NCBI GenBank assembly: GCA_036392795.1
Contig: DASVXH010000017.1
Location: 1 to 64,000, forward strand
Length of the DNA: 64,000 nucleotides
Origin: JARIHD01 sp036392795
Lineage (GTDB): Bacteria > Patescibacteriota > Saccharimonadia > Saccharimonadales > UBA4665
Direction of reading: 5' to 3'
The notes under the pieces were generated by a model, which worked only from the letters and a program-made list of their open reading frames with translations, was not told where the DNA came from and did no database searches. Shown here one piece after another: positions 17,595-26,348 of the stretch. A program made the translations under genes and the position numbers. Position 1 is the stretch's first letter. Every line of letters starts with the position of its first letter.

Positions 17595-19631
17595 GTGTCA
17601 GAAACAAACAGTCTACTTCATCCTGTCAACGAATTACATTTCGGAAGCTATAATCCAGATGATGTACCCGCCGCCCTGGAAGTGGCGTCGTCGTTGGCCG
17701 AACAAAGGCTTGCCGCCATTGCCGCCATACCGCATGAGGAGCGAGGGTACGAAAACACCGTACTGGCAATGCAAGATGCCGCAGAGGAACTTGACCTCGT
17801 ATATACAGTGGCCAGACATTTATCGAACACACTAGGCGGCGCATGGCAGGATGTGGAAGAGCTGGCATCGGCGCAGACCACAAGTCTTACGACCATGATC
17901 GAGCAGGACACCGAACTGTATGAAGCTGTCAAACATGTCCAGCAAAAAGCAGCCGAACTTGATCTGACCGATGCCCAAAAACGATCCCTAACGCACGAGA
18001 TTGCCAATTTTGAACGAAATGGCGTCAATGCAGAGCCGGAGGTAAAGGAACGCCTGAAAGAAATAAAGGCCAGTTTGGCCGAACTTCAGACTTTGTACGG
18101 ACAAAATATAAAGAAGGCAGACGAGCAAGCCTATCTCCCCGTCGAGTCCGTTGCCGACCTGGATGGCGTTGACGAGGAAAAAATTGAGGCGTGGAAAGAC
18201 GAAGCCGCCAGCCGCGACCTAGAAGGCTACGCCGTTACCCTCGACACGCCAAGTTACTGGGCCATTATGGTCGGTTGCAAATCAGAAAAAATCCGCCGCG
18301 ACATGCACAAACTTATGCGGACACTGGCGCCTGAAAATGAATCGGTGGCGATCGAAATCCTGGCCCTCCGCAAAGAAATGGCGCAGCTGCTCGGTCGCGC
18401 ATCCTTTGCCGAATATATTACCGAGTCCAGGATGATAAAGACCGAAGAAAATGCCCGGAACTTTATAGACGAACTAACCCAGTTGTGCCTACCCGGCATG
18501 CAGCGCGAGACCGCCGAACTGGCTGCATTCATAGAGAAAGTCACCGGTAAACCATACCAACCCGACATTATAGACTTCGACAGTGGCAACGATCTCTTTT
18601 ATGCCAGTCAGCTCAAAAAGGAACTATCAGGTGACGAAACGATCAATGTCCGCGAATACTTCCCCTTGGAGCATGTACAGGAACAGATGTTCGCCATCTT
18701 TGGGGAGCTCTACGGCGTAACATTCCGCCCATCGTCGCAGCCGGTTTGGCACGAGGACGTTAAAGCATACGACATCATTGACGAACACGGCAACCACGTT
18801 AGTACCGTGTGGTGCGACTGGCTCACTCGCAAAGGAAAACGCTCAGGAGCGTGGATGAAGCCGGCGTACGTTGCCGATCGTGCGGGCGGCAAGATCGGCG
18901 AGCCACATTTTACCTTTGTGCACGCCGACTTTCCGAGGCCCACAAAAGACGCACCTTCACTACTTAGCTTTAACAACGTAAAAAGTATGTTTCATGAATT
19001 CGGCCACGTCATACACTCCTCTCTGAGTAAAACGGATCTACGCAGCCAGCACAGTTGTTGGAGCAAATGGGACTTTATAGAAGGGCCCTCACAGATAATG
19101 GAAAACTGGCCATGGCAGCCAGAGATCCTAGCCAGGCTAGCTAAACATTACAAAACCGGCGAATCTTTGCCGCCGGAATATCTGCAAAACATGCGTAAGG
19201 AGCGAAATTTCAGGGTAGCCTCCAAGATGCTTTGGATGTTATACCTGAGCAACGTCGACCTCTATCTGCACTCAAAAGACTATGACCCACAAAAGGATGG
19301 CGGCCCCAACCAAGTCGCGCGCCGCATAAAACAACAGTTTATGCCAGCTCCCGTAGCAGAATACGACAACAGCATGAATGTTTTTGAACATCCTTTTGCC
19401 AGAGCATACGCCTCAGGTTTTTATGGCTACCCCTTCGCCGAGGTAATCGAGGCCGACCTGTTTAGCCGTTTTGAGCAGGAAGGAGTACTGAATCCCCTTA
19501 CCGGAAGAAGTTACCGCGACGAGATGCTAGCCACCGGTAACGAAAGAGAGCACGAGATATCAATTTCGAAGTTCCTCGGCAGGCCTTTCAATTCACAGGC
19601 CCTGCTCAGACGCATGGGTCTTGTGGCATAA
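17595..19631 (+). CDS. M3-family zinc metallopeptidase (oligopeptidase A/Dcp-like)
   Basis: This 678-aa protein starts with GTG behind a GAGGAGA ribosome-binding site. It has the thimet/oligopeptidase fold, with an all-alpha N-terminal region and the zinc site MFHEFGHVIH (HEFGH, about residue 466), followed by the third ligand in IEGPSQIMENW. Family members cut short peptides in the cytoplasm, often finishing degradation of signal peptides or proteasome products; E. coli OpdA and Dcp are about the same length. There is no signal peptide. In an organism with few biosynthetic genes it may recycle imported peptides. Confidence 0.93.
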   Translation: MSETNSLLHPVNELHFGSYNPDDVPAALEVASSLAEQRLAAIAAIPHEERGYENTVLAMQDAAEELDLVYTVARHLSNTLGGAWQDVEELASAQTTSLTTMIEQDTELYEAVKHVQQKAAELDLTDAQKRSLTHEIANFERNGVNAEPEVKERLKEIKASLAELQTLYGQNIKKADEQAYLPVESVADLDGVDEEKIEAWKDEAASRDLEGYAVTLDTPSYWAIMVGCKSEKIRRDMHKLMRTLAPENESVAIEILALRKEMAQLLGRASFAEYITESRMIKTEENARNFIDELTQLCLPGMQRETAELAAFIEKVTGKPYQPDIIDFDSGNDLFYASQLKKELSGDETINVREYFPLEHVQEQMFAIFGELYGVTFRPSSQPVWHEDVKAYDIIDEHGNHVSTVWCDWLTRKGKRSGAWMKPAYVADRAGGKIGEPHFTFVHADFPRPTKDAPSLLSFNNVKSMFHEFGHVIHSSLSKTDLRSQHSCWSKWDFIEGPSQIMENWPWQPEILARLAKHYKTGESLPPEYLQNMRKERNFRVASKMLWMLYLSNVDLYLHSKDYDPQKDGGPNQVARRIKQQFMPAPVAEYDNSMNVFEHPFARAYASGFYGYPFAEVIEADLFSRFEQEGVLNPLTGRSYRDEMLATGNEREHEISISKFLGRPFNSQALLRRMGLVA

Positions 19632-19683
19632 AGTAGGATAAAAGGGTGGCACTTTAAGCACAAGCATTGTTACAATGGGGGCT

Positions 19684-20997
19684 ATGGATCACGATTTTTT
19701 GCCGCGCCGCGGTCAAAATAGAAACCTACGCCCTGGAATACAATCCCGGCAAGCTTTTGGCAACTGGGAGCGCCCCAAGGCCTTTCGGCCACCCGAAGAG
19801 GTTGCTGCCGAAGATGACCAGCAAGCCCAAAATCCGCAGAGCTTCCAAGCCTCAAACGCTACCAGACCGGGCAATACCTACCTGGAAAACGAGGAAGCGG
19901 CGACCATGGGCCCGGACTCCGGCAAACCGCCGCGCAAAAGCTTTAAACAGTGGCTAAAGACCCGTACAAAAAAACAGTGGGTCATAATTATCCTCATTCT
20001 ACTTATGGCATTAAGCGGCCTTGGTTTTGGGGCCTACCAGCTATGGTTCAAAAAAGATCCGCCACCTAAAAAGAGCGTAATCAAACAAGAACCAAAGCCG
20101 CAGCCCAAAGCCGAACCTCTCTACTCGACGTTAAGCGGCCTCACCATCACCGATCCCACTATCAACCAGCGCCCTGTGACGGCTGTTATGATCGAAAACA
20201 GTCCTGATGCCCGGCCACAATCCGGCCTAAACCAAGCCGGGGTTGTTTTTGAGGCCATCGCTGAAGGCGGCATTACTCGATTCCTAACCCTTTTCCAGGA
20301 CACCGAACCCGACTACATAGGTCCCGTGCGTAGCGTTCGGCCGTATTACGTCCAATGGGCGGCTGGGTTTGATGCCGCCATTGCACATGTCGGTGGCAGC
20401 GGTGACGCACTGCGTATGCTTCGTCAGGAAAAAGTCGCCAAAGATCTGGACCAATTCTTCAATCCAGGACCGTATCACCGCGTCAGTAATCGCTTTGCAC
20501 CGCACAACATGTATAGCAGTGTTGTCGCGCTTCGCGAACTGCAAACCCAAAAGGGCTTCACCAGCAACTACAAAGGGTTTATCCGCAAAACAGAGGCAAA
20601 AGCCGCAGCGCCGACCGCAACAACCATCGATTTCAATATTTCTGGCGCGCTCTATAATGCGCATTACGAATACGACGGAGCAACTAATACATACAAACGG
20701 TTCGAAGGCGGCAAACCCCACACCGACGAAAAGAGCGCAGCCCAGCTGAGTCCAAAAGTTGTTGTCGGCCTAGTTCTACCACAGGGAAGTCAGGGTATCT
20801 ACACCACTTACAACACCCTGGGTAGCGGCGAAGTTTTTATTTTCCAGGACGGCATTGTTACAAAAGGCACATGGCACAAGACCGACAACAACACGCAATT
20901 TACATTTACCGACGCTAACGGGGCAGAGCTCAAACTCAACCCCGGCCAAACCTGGATTTCGGTAGTAGGCAGCGCCAGCCGCGTCTCATACAAATAG
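19684..20997 (+). CDS. DUF3048 (YerB-like) membrane protein
   Basis: The 437-aa protein has a polar, Gln/Pro-rich cytoplasmic region (1-95), one membrane helix (about 100-120, VIIILILLMALSGLGFGAYQ) and an external DUF3048 domain with AVMIENSPDARPQSGLNQAG, AEGGITRFLTLFQD and GPVRSVRPYY. Bacillus YerB is the best known member; its role is not settled. The ATG at 19684 is preferred over the one at 19675 because TACAAT (19671-19676) is its -10 box, seven bases before the ATG, so the mRNA is leaderless. The histidine kinase gene starts three bases after its stop, so the two may act in one envelope-sensing unit. Confidence 0.85.
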   Translation: MDHDFLPRRGQNRNLRPGIQSRQAFGNWERPKAFRPPEEVAAEDDQQAQNPQSFQASNATRPGNTYLENEEAATMGPDSGKPPRKSFKQWLKTRTKKQWVIIILILLMALSGLGFGAYQLWFKKDPPPKKSVIKQEPKPQPKAEPLYSTLSGLTITDPTINQRPVTAVMIENSPDARPQSGLNQAGVVFEAIAEGGITRFLTLFQDTEPDYIGPVRSVRPYYVQWAAGFDAAIAHVGGSGDALRMLRQEKVAKDLDQFFNPGPYHRVSNRFAPHNMYSSVVALRELQTQKGFTSNYKGFIRKTEAKAAAPTATTIDFNISGALYNAHYEYDGATNTYKRFEGGKPHTDEKSAAQLSPKVVVGLVLPQGSQGIYTTYNTLGSGEVFIFQDGIVTKGTWHKTDNNTQFTFTDANGAELKLNPGQTWISVVGSASRVSYK

Positions 20998-20999
20998 TC

Positions 21000-22535
21000 A
21001 TGGATCATCTGCAAAAATTCATCTCGCAAATCCGCTTCAGACTTCTGGGTATATTACTACTTAATAATGCTCTTATCGTTCTAGATTGGTGGATTGTTGA
21101 ACACTTCTTGCAGCTAAAGGGGATGGAATTTATTGTGGCAGTCGCTGGCCTCTCCTTTCTAACTATCACCGTCCTTCCTTGGATCAGTGCCAATTACATC
21201 GTGCAGCCGACCAAACTCATTTGGCAGGCGATCCTACATATCGCCCCTGACACTGGCGATGTCAAGGCGCCCGATCTAAAACATCTGCGGCTGGGCCATG
21301 AGCTGGTTACCGCGCTTATAGGCCGCATCTATCAGCTGGCTAGCGTTGCCGACAACATCGAAAAAATCGCCAAGAACAAAAAACCAGACCTACGGGCCGA
21401 ATTTATTGGCACCAATTTGCCGATGCCCGTGGCGGTCCTAGATAAAGATCTGAATGTCGTTTTTGTTAATGAGGCTTTTTCTAGATACACCGGTAAAGCG
21501 ATCGAAGACGCCGCCGGCCAAAATATGTATCTGGTGCTCGACATGCTCTTTAGTACCAACCGCACATTCGATTCATGGCTGGAAAAAGCCCGCGAAAACA
21601 AGGTAACCTCTACCAGCACCTGGGAACGCGTTCGTCTTAACCTACCAGATCAAAAAGAAACCAAACTCTTCGACCTGGTAGCCTACTACAACAAAAGCAA
21701 CCCCGATGGCTTTGAGTTAATCCTGACACTCTTTGATCGAACCCGTCAATATTCGCAGGATGAACAGGCGATGAGCTTTTTGGCGCTAGCCGTACACGAA
21801 CTGCGTACGCCATTAACACTACTGCGCGGCTACATCGATGTTTTCGAAGAAGAGCTATCGGGCAAGCTCGACCCCGAGTTATCCGGCTACCTGACCAAGA
21901 TGAAGGCTACCGCCCAGCAGCTAACCGGATTCGTAGGCAACGTCCTAAACGTGTCGCGATTTGAAAATGATCAGCTCGTTCTAAAACTGCGCGAAGAACA
22001 GTGGGCGCCACTGTTGCAATCTGCCGTTAACGATATGGCGCTGCGGGCTAAGGTTCGCGGCATTAGCCTGAAGATAAAAGTCGACGACAAGCTACCAACA
22101 GTTGGGGCCGATGCCGCCAGCATCTACGAAGTCATTAACAATCTGGTAGACAACGCCATAAAATACAGCAAAGAAAACAGCGAAATCGTCATCAAATCCT
22201 ACCTGACCACCAGCGGGCTGGTGGAAACCACGGTGCAGGATTTTGGCGTAGGCATTCCCGAAAGTGCCGTAGGCAATCTGTTCGATAAATTCTATCGTGA
22301 TTACCGTAACCGAACGCAAGTGGGCGGCACGGGCATGGGCCTGTACCTCTCTAAAACCATTATTAGCGCTCACGGCGGCAACATTTGGGTACGATCCAAA
22401 GAAGGCGGCGGGAGCACCTTTGGATTCACCCTTGTTCCATACGCCAAACTGGAAGACGAAAAAAAGAACGAGCAATCCGGCATCGTCCGCACCGCTCACG
22501 GCTGGATCAAAAACCACTCAATGTATCGGAGATAA
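21000..22535 (+). CDS. PAS-containing membrane sensor histidine kinase
   Basis: This 511-aa kinase has two N-terminal helices (about 12-35 and 42-62), a linker, a PAS domain (about 135-250, LPMPVAVLDKDLNVVFVNEA), a HisKA dimerisation helix with phospho-acceptor His266 (LALAVHELRTP), and a HATPase domain with NLVDNAIKY, FGVGIPE and GGTGMGLYLS. The region between the two helices is short, so it more likely senses a membrane or cytoplasmic signal through PAS. It lies three bases after the DUF3048 gene and four bases before a receiver gene, forming an operon. Confidence 0.93.
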   Translation: MDHLQKFISQIRFRLLGILLLNNALIVLDWWIVEHFLQLKGMEFIVAVAGLSFLTITVLPWISANYIVQPTKLIWQAILHIAPDTGDVKAPDLKHLRLGHELVTALIGRIYQLASVADNIEKIAKNKKPDLRAEFIGTNLPMPVAVLDKDLNVVFVNEAFSRYTGKAIEDAAGQNMYLVLDMLFSTNRTFDSWLEKARENKVTSTSTWERVRLNLPDQKETKLFDLVAYYNKSNPDGFELILTLFDRTRQYSQDEQAMSFLALAVHELRTPLTLLRGYIDVFEEELSGKLDPELSGYLTKMKATAQQLTGFVGNVLNVSRFENDQLVLKLREEQWAPLLQSAVNDMALRAKVRGISLKIKVDDKLPTVGADAASIYEVINNLVDNAIKYSKENSEIVIKSYLTTSGLVETTVQDFGVGIPESAVGNLFDKFYRDYRNRTQVGGTGMGLYLSKTIISAHGGNIWVRSKEGGGSTFGFTLVPYAKLEDEKKNEQSGIVRTAHGWIKNHSMYRR

Positions 22536-22539
22536 CACT

Positions 22540-22941
22540 ATGTCACAAGTTTTTACTTCACCTAATCCTATCGGTAAAAAAATCCTCTGTGTCGAGGACG
22601 AATATTTTATTAGCGAATTATATGTTCGTGCGCTTACCAAGGCCGGCTATGAAGTCACGGTCGAAGTAGACGGGCAGGAGGGGTTGCGCCTGGCCCAGAC
22701 CGACCAGTTCGACATTATTCTGCTGGACTTAATGGTACCCACCATCACCGGAATCGAAGTACTGCGTCATCTGCGCAATCCTGCCGAAACACCGCAGCTA
22801 CGCGCCAAGATCATTATCACCACCAATCTAGAACAACGGGAAGACATCCGCGCCGATATCGAACAACGAGCCGATGGCTACCTGGTCAAGGCCGAAATCA
22901 CACCACGCGAGCTGGTGGCATTTCTATCCACCATCAAGTAG
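22540..22941 (+). CDS. Single-domain response regulator (CheY-like receiver)
   Basis: The 133-aa protein is a receiver only: acidic pocket VEDE, phospho-acceptor Asp63 in IILLDLM, the TTN switch residue and the conserved Lys in YLVKAEI. No DNA-binding output domain follows, and the gene stops right after the receiver fold. It is four bases downstream of the cognate kinase and has a GGAGA ribosome-binding site. It must signal by protein contact or pass phosphate on. A longer upstream in-frame ORF exists but overlaps the kinase and is not needed. Confidence 0.92.
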   Translation: MSQVFTSPNPIGKKILCVEDEYFISELYVRALTKAGYEVTVEVDGQEGLRLAQTDQFDIILLDLMVPTITGIEVLRHLRNPAETPQLRAKIIITTNLEQREDIRADIEQRADGYLVKAEITPRELVAFLSTIK

Positions 22942-22959
22942 GCGTACAATAGTACCACC

Positions 22960-23328
22960 ATGGCGGAACACGACCAACCAGAACCGACTGGCGTGTCGAT
23001 TCATACCGGCTTTCCGAATCCGGGTATCGATACCAGTCTGCGCGGACTCGACCTTAATCAACTATTGATTGAGCATACTGCCAGCACGTACTTTTTTAGG
23101 GTGCAAGGCAGCGATTGGGAGAAAAGCGGCGTTTTCGAGGGCGACATCGCCCTCGTAGATCGTGCATTGGACCCCCGCGCCACCGACACGGTCATGTGGT
23201 GGAACGACCAAAGTGGCGAATTCAGCATATCGACCTACAAGAAAATGCCTCAGGAAGCGCAAATTTGGGGTGTCATCACCGCCACCATTCATCAACACCG
23301 AAAGGTCAACCAGCGTGGGCCAAAATAG
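22960..23328 (+). CDS. UmuD/S24-like protein with apparently lost catalytic dyad
   Basis: This 122-aa protein aligns with UmuD from the cleavage-site region onward: TGFPNPG (16-22) matches the start of UmuD', LDLNQLLI matches the core, and VQGSDWEKSGVFEGDIALVD matches the segment that normally carries the Ser nucleophile (GDSM). Here the Ser position reads Asp52 with Ser51 one place earlier, and the Lys expected in GEFTVKK is Ser91 in GEFSIS. Only 16 residues precede the cleavage-site Gly. It therefore looks like a naturally processed, non-cleaving UmuD'. A TACAAT (22945-22950) precedes the ATG by nine bases. It overlaps umuC. Confidence 0.8.
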   Translation: MAEHDQPEPTGVSIHTGFPNPGIDTSLRGLDLNQLLIEHTASTYFFRVQGSDWEKSGVFEGDIALVDRALDPRATDTVMWWNDQSGEFSISTYKKMPQEAQIWGVITATIHQHRKVNQRGPK

Positions 23329-24604
23329 CATTTTTGTATTAATAGATTGCAACAACTTTTTTGTCAGTTGCGAACGGTTATTTCGACCAGATCTGGAAGG
23401 CAAGCCGGTAGTCGTTCTTTCCAGTAACGACGGCTGTGTTGTAGCGCGCAGCAACGAAGCAAAAGAGCTTGGTATTCCCATGGCCGCAGCCGCCTTTAAA
23501 TATAAAGACGTTTTCGAGAAAAATCGCATAACCCAATTTTCCGCCAACTTTGAACTGTACGGCGACATCAGTAAACGAACTATTTCTTTACTCACAACCA
23601 TTACACCGCGAATCGAAATCTATTCGGTTGACGAATCTTTTTTGGATATCAGCAGACTGCCGATTACCGACTACACCGCCTGGGGACGCAAGGTCCGGGA
23701 AATCATCTTAAAGGATATAGGTGTACCAGTGTCGATCGGCATCGCTACCAGCAAAACGCTTGCTAAACTGGCCTCAGAAATAGCCAAACGAAACCCTGAA
23801 CACGGCGGCGCGTTTAGTTTTATCGACCTATCGCCTGAACAAAAAACCGATATTATGCAACGGATTCCTATCGAACATATCTGGGGCGTAGGCCGGAAGC
23901 TGTCGCCCAAGTTGCGGGCTGACGGCATTAGTACCGCTTGGAGCTTGAGCAATATGTCACCCAAACGCGCCCAACAACTAATGGGAATTACGGGTCGCCA
24001 GATGATTACCGAGCTGCAAGGAGTCAGTTGCTTTCCTCTGACGCGGGAACACGCACCTGCCAAAAGTATTATGCGCGGCCGCACATTCGGCGAAGACACT
24101 ACCAAAGCTTATGTCCTGGAGGCAGCCATCGCCAGCCTGGCTGCCCGCGCCGCGTTTCAGCTGCGCGAACAAAAATTACTAGCCCGACGCATTGGCATTT
24201 ACACCAGCACCAATCGCCACAAGCCCGGTTATCGCAAATGGAAATGCGACATCCGCCTGTCTATGCCCACCAACGACACCGGCAAGATCATCAGTCTTTT
24301 AGTAGAACGCCTGGGCGAAATCTACAGCAACAAACAACAGTATCACCAGCTGATTGTCTTTTTGCACGATCTTATCCCCCAGGATGCGATGCAGATCGAT
24401 TTATTAGGTCAGGTAACGCCAGCCGGTCACGACCGGACACAAGCACGCATGAAGGCGATCGACCGCATAAACAATCGCTACGGCCGCGGCAAAATCTACT
24501 TTGCCGCCCAAGACCTAAGCAGCAGTTGGCAGCCACGCCGCAAGATCGGTTCGCCGCGCTATGTTTCAAATTGGGACGAGCTACCCGCGGCCCGTATCGT
24601 ATAA
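23315..24604 (+). CDS. umuC: Y-family DNA polymerase V catalytic subunit
   Basis: The 429-aa protein starts at a GTG that overlaps the UmuD-like gene by 14 bases, giving MGQNSIFVLIDCNNFFVSCE, the standard UmuC N-terminus. Catalytic acidic residues are visible in LIDCNNFF and IYSVDESFLDIS; the SNDGCVVARSNEAKELGI segment is UmuC-type rather than DinB-type. Helix-hairpin-helix and little-finger regions follow, and length matches E. coli UmuC (422 aa). It performs translesion synthesis. No LexA box was recognised upstream, and no lexA or recA is in the window, so SOS control is unproven. Its stop overlaps the -10 box of the next gene. Confidence 0.95.
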   Translation: MGQNSIFVLIDCNNFFVSCERLFRPDLEGKPVVVLSSNDGCVVARSNEAKELGIPMAAAAFKYKDVFEKNRITQFSANFELYGDISKRTISLLTTITPRIEIYSVDESFLDISRLPITDYTAWGRKVREIILKDIGVPVSIGIATSKTLAKLASEIAKRNPEHGGAFSFIDLSPEQKTDIMQRIPIEHIWGVGRKLSPKLRADGISTAWSLSNMSPKRAQQLMGITGRQMITELQGVSCFPLTREHAPAKSIMRGRTFGEDTTKAYVLEAAIASLAARAAFQLREQKLLARRIGIYTSTNRHKPGYRKWKCDIRLSMPTNDTGKIISLLVERLGEIYSNKQQYHQLIVFLHDLIPQDAMQIDLLGQVTPAGHDRTQARMKAIDRINNRYGRGKIYFAAQDLSSSWQPRRKIGSPRYVSNWDELPAARIV

Positions 24605-24615
24605 TAGCCCTTGAA

Positions 24616-25275
24616 ATGCACGATAGGTTTACCGACCACCAGCCAAAGAAAGGCGACCCTCGGCGCATATTCCGCGGCCAGCCGATTATTTCCGACCAAA
24701 TCACCAGGGAAGGGCTGGCTGTAGTCTGTGACCAACTGGAAACCACCCTCAAAATTCAAACCCCAGGTGCAGTAGTGGAATTCGGTTGCTACGCCGGCAC
24801 GACTAGTCTGTTTATCCGCCGGGTTTTAGATGAGCAAGGACAATCAAACAAGCGATCATTTCACGTTTACGATTCGTTCGACGGATTGCCCGAAAAAACC
24901 GTTCATGACAATAATGCCGCCGGCGTGGATTTTGAAGCCGGCAAACTCTACGTCAGCAAAAAAGAGTTTCTCAACCAATTTCATACCGCCCATCTGCAAC
25001 CACCGATCATTCACAAGGGCTGGTTCGATCGGCTATCAGCCGACGTCGTCCCCAGCCCCATAGCCTTCGCTTTTTTAGACGGCGATTTTTACGGGTCTAT
25101 TATCAGTTCACTTAGACTGGTTTGGCCCAAGATGAGTCCTGGCGGCACCATCCTCATTGACGACTACCAGCGGCCCACACTGCCTGGTGTCGAACGCGCC
25201 ATCCGTGATTTTTTTGTTCAAAAACAAATCAAACGCTTGCGCGTTCAACACAATATCGCCATCATAGAACTATGA
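24616..25275 (+). CDS. TylF/MycF-like (macrocin O-) methyltransferase
   Basis: This 219-aa protein has the SAM-binding segment VVEFGCYAGTTSLFIRR, then HVYDSFDGLPEK, the FAFLDGDFYGSI metal/SAM region and SPGGTILIDDY, all typical of the TylF/MycF O-methyltransferase family. In actinomycetes these act on macrolide sugars; in reduced genomes they probably modify surface glycans or lipids. A TATAAT (24600-24605) overlaps the umuC stop and lies ten bases before the ATG, so it has its own promoter. The long ORF upstream of the ATG is only a shadow of umuC. It overlaps rlmH by four bases. Confidence 0.85.
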   Translation: MHDRFTDHQPKKGDPRRIFRGQPIISDQITREGLAVVCDQLETTLKIQTPGAVVEFGCYAGTTSLFIRRVLDEQGQSNKRSFHVYDSFDGLPEKTVHDNNAAGVDFEAGKLYVSKKEFLNQFHTAHLQPPIIHKGWFDRLSADVVPSPIAFAFLDGDFYGSIISSLRLVWPKMSPGGTILIDDYQRPTLPGVERAIRDFFVQKQIKRLRVQHNIAIIEL

Positions 25276-25703
25276 AATTACACATTGTCACCGTGGGCGA
25301 ACCCAAATTGCCGTATGCCAAACTCGGCTGGCAAGAATACCTGGCCCGACTAAACCGCTACCATGCAGTTCGCGTAACGCATGTGTCCGATAAATGGGCC
25401 TACGATGCGACGCATTTAGAGCAAACTGCTGGCCATGCGTACAAAATCGCACTGGTTATTGACGGCAAACAGTTAACCAGCACCGAACTAGCTGGCTTTC
25501 TAGAAAAGCGTGCCCTGGAAGCTCGCGAGGTCTGTTTAATGATCGGTGGACCAGAGGGTCTACCCCAACAGATCATCCAAAATGCTGACATGCAGCTAGG
25601 ACTGTCACGTCTAACATTTCCGCATGATCTGGCAATGGTCATTCTAGTCGAAGCCCTATACCGGGCGAGCACCATCAGCGCTGGTCAGCCGTACCATAAA
25701 TAG
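25272..25703 (+). CDS. rlmH: 23S rRNA (pseudouridine1915-N3)-methyltransferase
   Basis: The 143-aa SPOUT methyltransferase has the knotted SAM site LMIGGPEGLP and the invariant C-terminal LYRASTISAGQPYHK. RlmH methylates pseudouridine 1915 in helix 69 of 23S rRNA. Length is close to the usual 155 aa. The ATG lies inside the end of the O-methyltransferase gene (four-base ATGA overlap), which implies translational coupling. Confidence 0.93.
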   Translation: MKLHIVTVGEPKLPYAKLGWQEYLARLNRYHAVRVTHVSDKWAYDATHLEQTAGHAYKIALVIDGKQLTSTELAGFLEKRALEAREVCLMIGGPEGLPQQIIQNADMQLGLSRLTFPHDLAMVILVEALYRASTISAGQPYHK

Positions 25704-25717
25704 AGCCCCTCGGCAGG

Positions 25718-26164
25718 TTAGCGCTTCTTTGGGGGAGTCGTAGTGGTAGTTACTGGTTTTGTCGTAGGGGCCAGGGCTTCCGTACCAGGGATGGTGATCG
25801 TTGTGCCGGGGCAGGATACGCTAGCACCATCTTTTACCCATTCATTATTCTGTAGGACATCTACGATCATTCTCGCTCCAATGGCGTAGACCTTGCTCTG
25901 CTTATCCGGCTTGTAAGTATGGTCTTCGGTACTGTCGTTTTCGTCGTCTCTGCTACCGTCGCCGAAGCTAAAATCATACCTCTCTGGCTTCCACACTCCA
26001 TTCCTCGTCTCATTACTGACAAGCGCCTTCATGCCAACAGTTTTTTTGTCTGACTTTAGCTCGACACTAATACCGCCGCAGACTGGGCCCTCATAAGGGG
26101 CACCACAACCGCTCAGCGCCAGAACAACAGCCGCCGGAACAGCCATGCGCCGGGCCGCATCCAT
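25718..26164 (-). CDS. Putative lipoprotein, 148 aa
   Basis: The chosen start gives MDAARRMAVPAAVVLALSGC, a short basic n-region, hydrophobic core and LSGC lipobox, so Cys20 would be lipidated. A longer ORF (start 26227) would add 21 residues before the signal. The mature part has a YDFSFGDGS segment like the core of PKD/immunoglobulin-like domains and a Cys pair that may form a disulfide. It closes with a Pro/Thr-rich tail (TTKPVTTTTTPPKKR). It is probably an envelope protein; no enzyme motif is visible. Confidence 0.65.
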   Translation of the reverse strand: MDAARRMAVPAAVVLALSGCGAPYEGPVCGGISVELKSDKKTVGMKALVSNETRNGVWKPERYDFSFGDGSRDDENDSTEDHTYKPDKQSKVYAIGARMIVDVLQNNEWVKDGASVSCPGTTITIPGTEALAPTTKPVTTTTTPPKKR

Positions 26165-26309
26165 ACCAAATACCGGATTGGCGTCTATAAAATCAGGAAG
26201 TGTAGAAGATAAATTTGGATTAAACATGCGTCAATGGTACATCAACATCAGCCAAAAAGCCTAAAAATAGTAAATTACACTACACCGCGTGGACCCAAGA
26301 CAGACCTTT

Positions 26310-26338
26310 TTGACTATCCCGGCGAGCACGCGTATAGT
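26310..26338 (+). promoter_or_regulatory. Sigma-70-type promoter
   Basis: TTGACT (26310-26315), 17-base spacer, TATAGT (26333-26338). Transcription would begin about 26345, just before the ATG at 26349, which fixes that start over the upstream ATG at 26289. Confidence 0.65.
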
Positions 26339-26348
26339 CTTGTGGCAT

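Noticed and set aside
23938..24615. Long N-terminal extension of the O-methyltransferase ORF
   Set aside because: It overlaps umuC in another frame, is Gln/Arg/Pro-rich shadow sequence, and a -10 box lies just before the ATG at 24616.
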